This document shows, piece by piece, positions 63,493 through 64,000 of a stretch of 64,000 bases of DNA (positions within the stretch are counted from its first letter, which is position 1; every line of letters begins with the position of its first letter). Under the pieces are notes generated by a model. That model saw only the letters and a program-made list of their open reading frames with translations. It was not told the origin of the DNA and did no database searches. Made by a program: the position numbers and the translations under genes. The DNA is from Candidatus Fokinia cryptica (lineage in GTDB: Bacteria > Pseudomonadota > Alphaproteobacteria > Rickettsiales > Midichloriaceae): NCBI RefSeq assembly GCF_034359305.1, contig NZ_CP110343.1, positions 455,823 through 519,822 of the forward strand, read 5' to 3'.

Positions 63493-64000
63493 ATGGATAA
63501 AAAATTTTTTGCTGTACTGCTACTCTGTATATCTCTTTTGATTGGGTGGCAGATATTCGTGGTACCGTTCTTTATCAAAGATTCCGAAAAGCAGGAAGCA
63601 TTAGCAAGAAAGTATGAATACCTAGAACAATCTGTAGATCTTACGGAGGATACAACTTTACAAAACGTGAATCTTATTGACATAGAGAATGATTTGATAA
63701 GAGTTCGTATTAATCCCTTAGGTGTAATATTACATGAAGTAAACTTAAAGAAATTCTCCGATCACAATGGAGAAGCGGTAGACCTCTTATATAACAAGCA
63801 TAATTCTCCACAAAACTATAAATGTATTTTTGGACTTCATAGTACTTCTTCTGAACAGTTACCTGAAGATTTTTACCCTTCCGCTCAAAGTAATTGGAAT
63901 CTTTATAAAGCTACTAGAGATAGTGCTACCTTAGAATTTCAAAATAAGTATGGAGTGAAATTTTATATATCGTTTGAAATAGGAGAAAATTATGTTTTGT
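63493..64000 (+). CDS. yidC: Membrane protein insertase YidC (3'-truncated by window edge)
   Basis: The frame opens at ATG 63493 and runs to the window end without a stop (169 codons visible). The N-terminus MDKKFFAVLLLCISLLIGWQ is the first membrane segment, with the WQ and following PFF typical of YidC. The visible remainder is the start of the large periplasmic P1 domain (ENDLIRVRINPLGVILHEV, then VDLLYNK). YidC inserts inner-membrane proteins with or without SecYEG. The catalytic five-helix core lies beyond the window. Confidence 0.92.
   Translation, partial: MDKKFFAVLLLCISLLIGWQIFVVPFFIKDSEKQEALARKYEYLEQSVDLTEDTTLQNVNLIDIENDLIRVRINPLGVILHEVNLKKFSDHNGEAVDLLYNKHNSPQNYKCIFGLHSTSSEQLPEDFYPSAQSNWNLYKATRDSATLEFQNKYGVKFYISFEIGENYVL

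Overview
The window reads as chromosomal DNA of an obligately intracellular alphaproteobacterium of the order Rickettsiales. The evidence is strong A+T bias, many short intergenic spacers with decayed coding remnants, housekeeping genes of alphaproteobacterial type (ntrX, an FzlA-like GST-fold protein, an MJ0042 zinc-ribbon protein, a mitochondrial-processing-peptidase-like M16 protease), a VirB6/TrbL component of a type IV secretion system, and no transposase, phage or CRISPR. A Midichloriaceae-type symbiont is possible, but I cannot fix the family from sequence alone.

Layout. 0-7.8 kb, mostly minus strand: 3' end of smpB (plus), truA, a tandem lipoprotein array with vestiges of a solute-binding-protein gene, that gene itself, mutL, truB, rplY. 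7.9-22.3 kb: a large virB6 paralogue with a periplasmic thioredoxin-like protein, cysS, typA, tmk, an M16 peptidase, ntrX-grpE, a BON lipoprotein, rpmE, dut. 22.3-28.1 kb: a plastic zone with a 115-bp tandem duplication, glmS, two members of an unrecognised protein family, a frameshifted membrane gene, a truncated greA copy, a glmS vestige and intact greA. 28.1-41.7 kb: an 812-aa pentapeptide-like protein, a lone rpsE, an archaeal/eukaryotic-type proS, ctpA, yebC, tRNA-Ile, an esterase, ygfZ, secA, murF. 42.2-44.6 kb: four more members of the unrecognised family, inverted relative to the first two. 45.3-55 kb: rpsO-pnp, a class A PBP, a 48-aa basic protein with fzlA, dnaG-rpoD. 55.4-64 kb: rplL, an HU-like protein, a 399-aa membrane protein, gltX with a zinc-ribbon protein, tRNA-Glu, fabH, miaA, infA, tRNA-Arg, rplW and the 5' part of yidC.

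The most interesting system is the six-member family (about 156-169 aa). Each protein has a diverged N-terminal domain joined to a nearly invariant C-terminal module ending in DSDNDLSDL. The DNA similarity continues past the stop codon into 3' flanks that carry structured inverted repeats. The two clusters lie in opposite orientation about 16 kb apart. Possible readings are a secreted family with a shared C-terminal signal, or a set homogenised by gene conversion. A second theme is local segmental duplication followed by decay: 3' ends of the solute-binding-protein gene, the BON-lipoprotein gene and glmS, and the 5' end of greA, all survive as vestiges beside the intact gene.

The core genes cover translation and tRNA/rRNA modification (truA, truB, miaA, cysS, proS, gltX, infA, typA, smpB and several ribosomal proteins), DNA replication and repair (dnaG, mutL, dut, tmk, an HU-like protein), RNA synthesis and decay (rpoD, greA, pnp), cell wall and amino-sugar supply (glmS, murF, a PBP1a-type enzyme), secretion (secA, yidC, virB6) and proteostasis (grpE, ctpA, M16). 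Ribosomal protein genes that normally sit in long operons (rpsE, rplW, rplL) are isolated here, so the chromosome is heavily rearranged.
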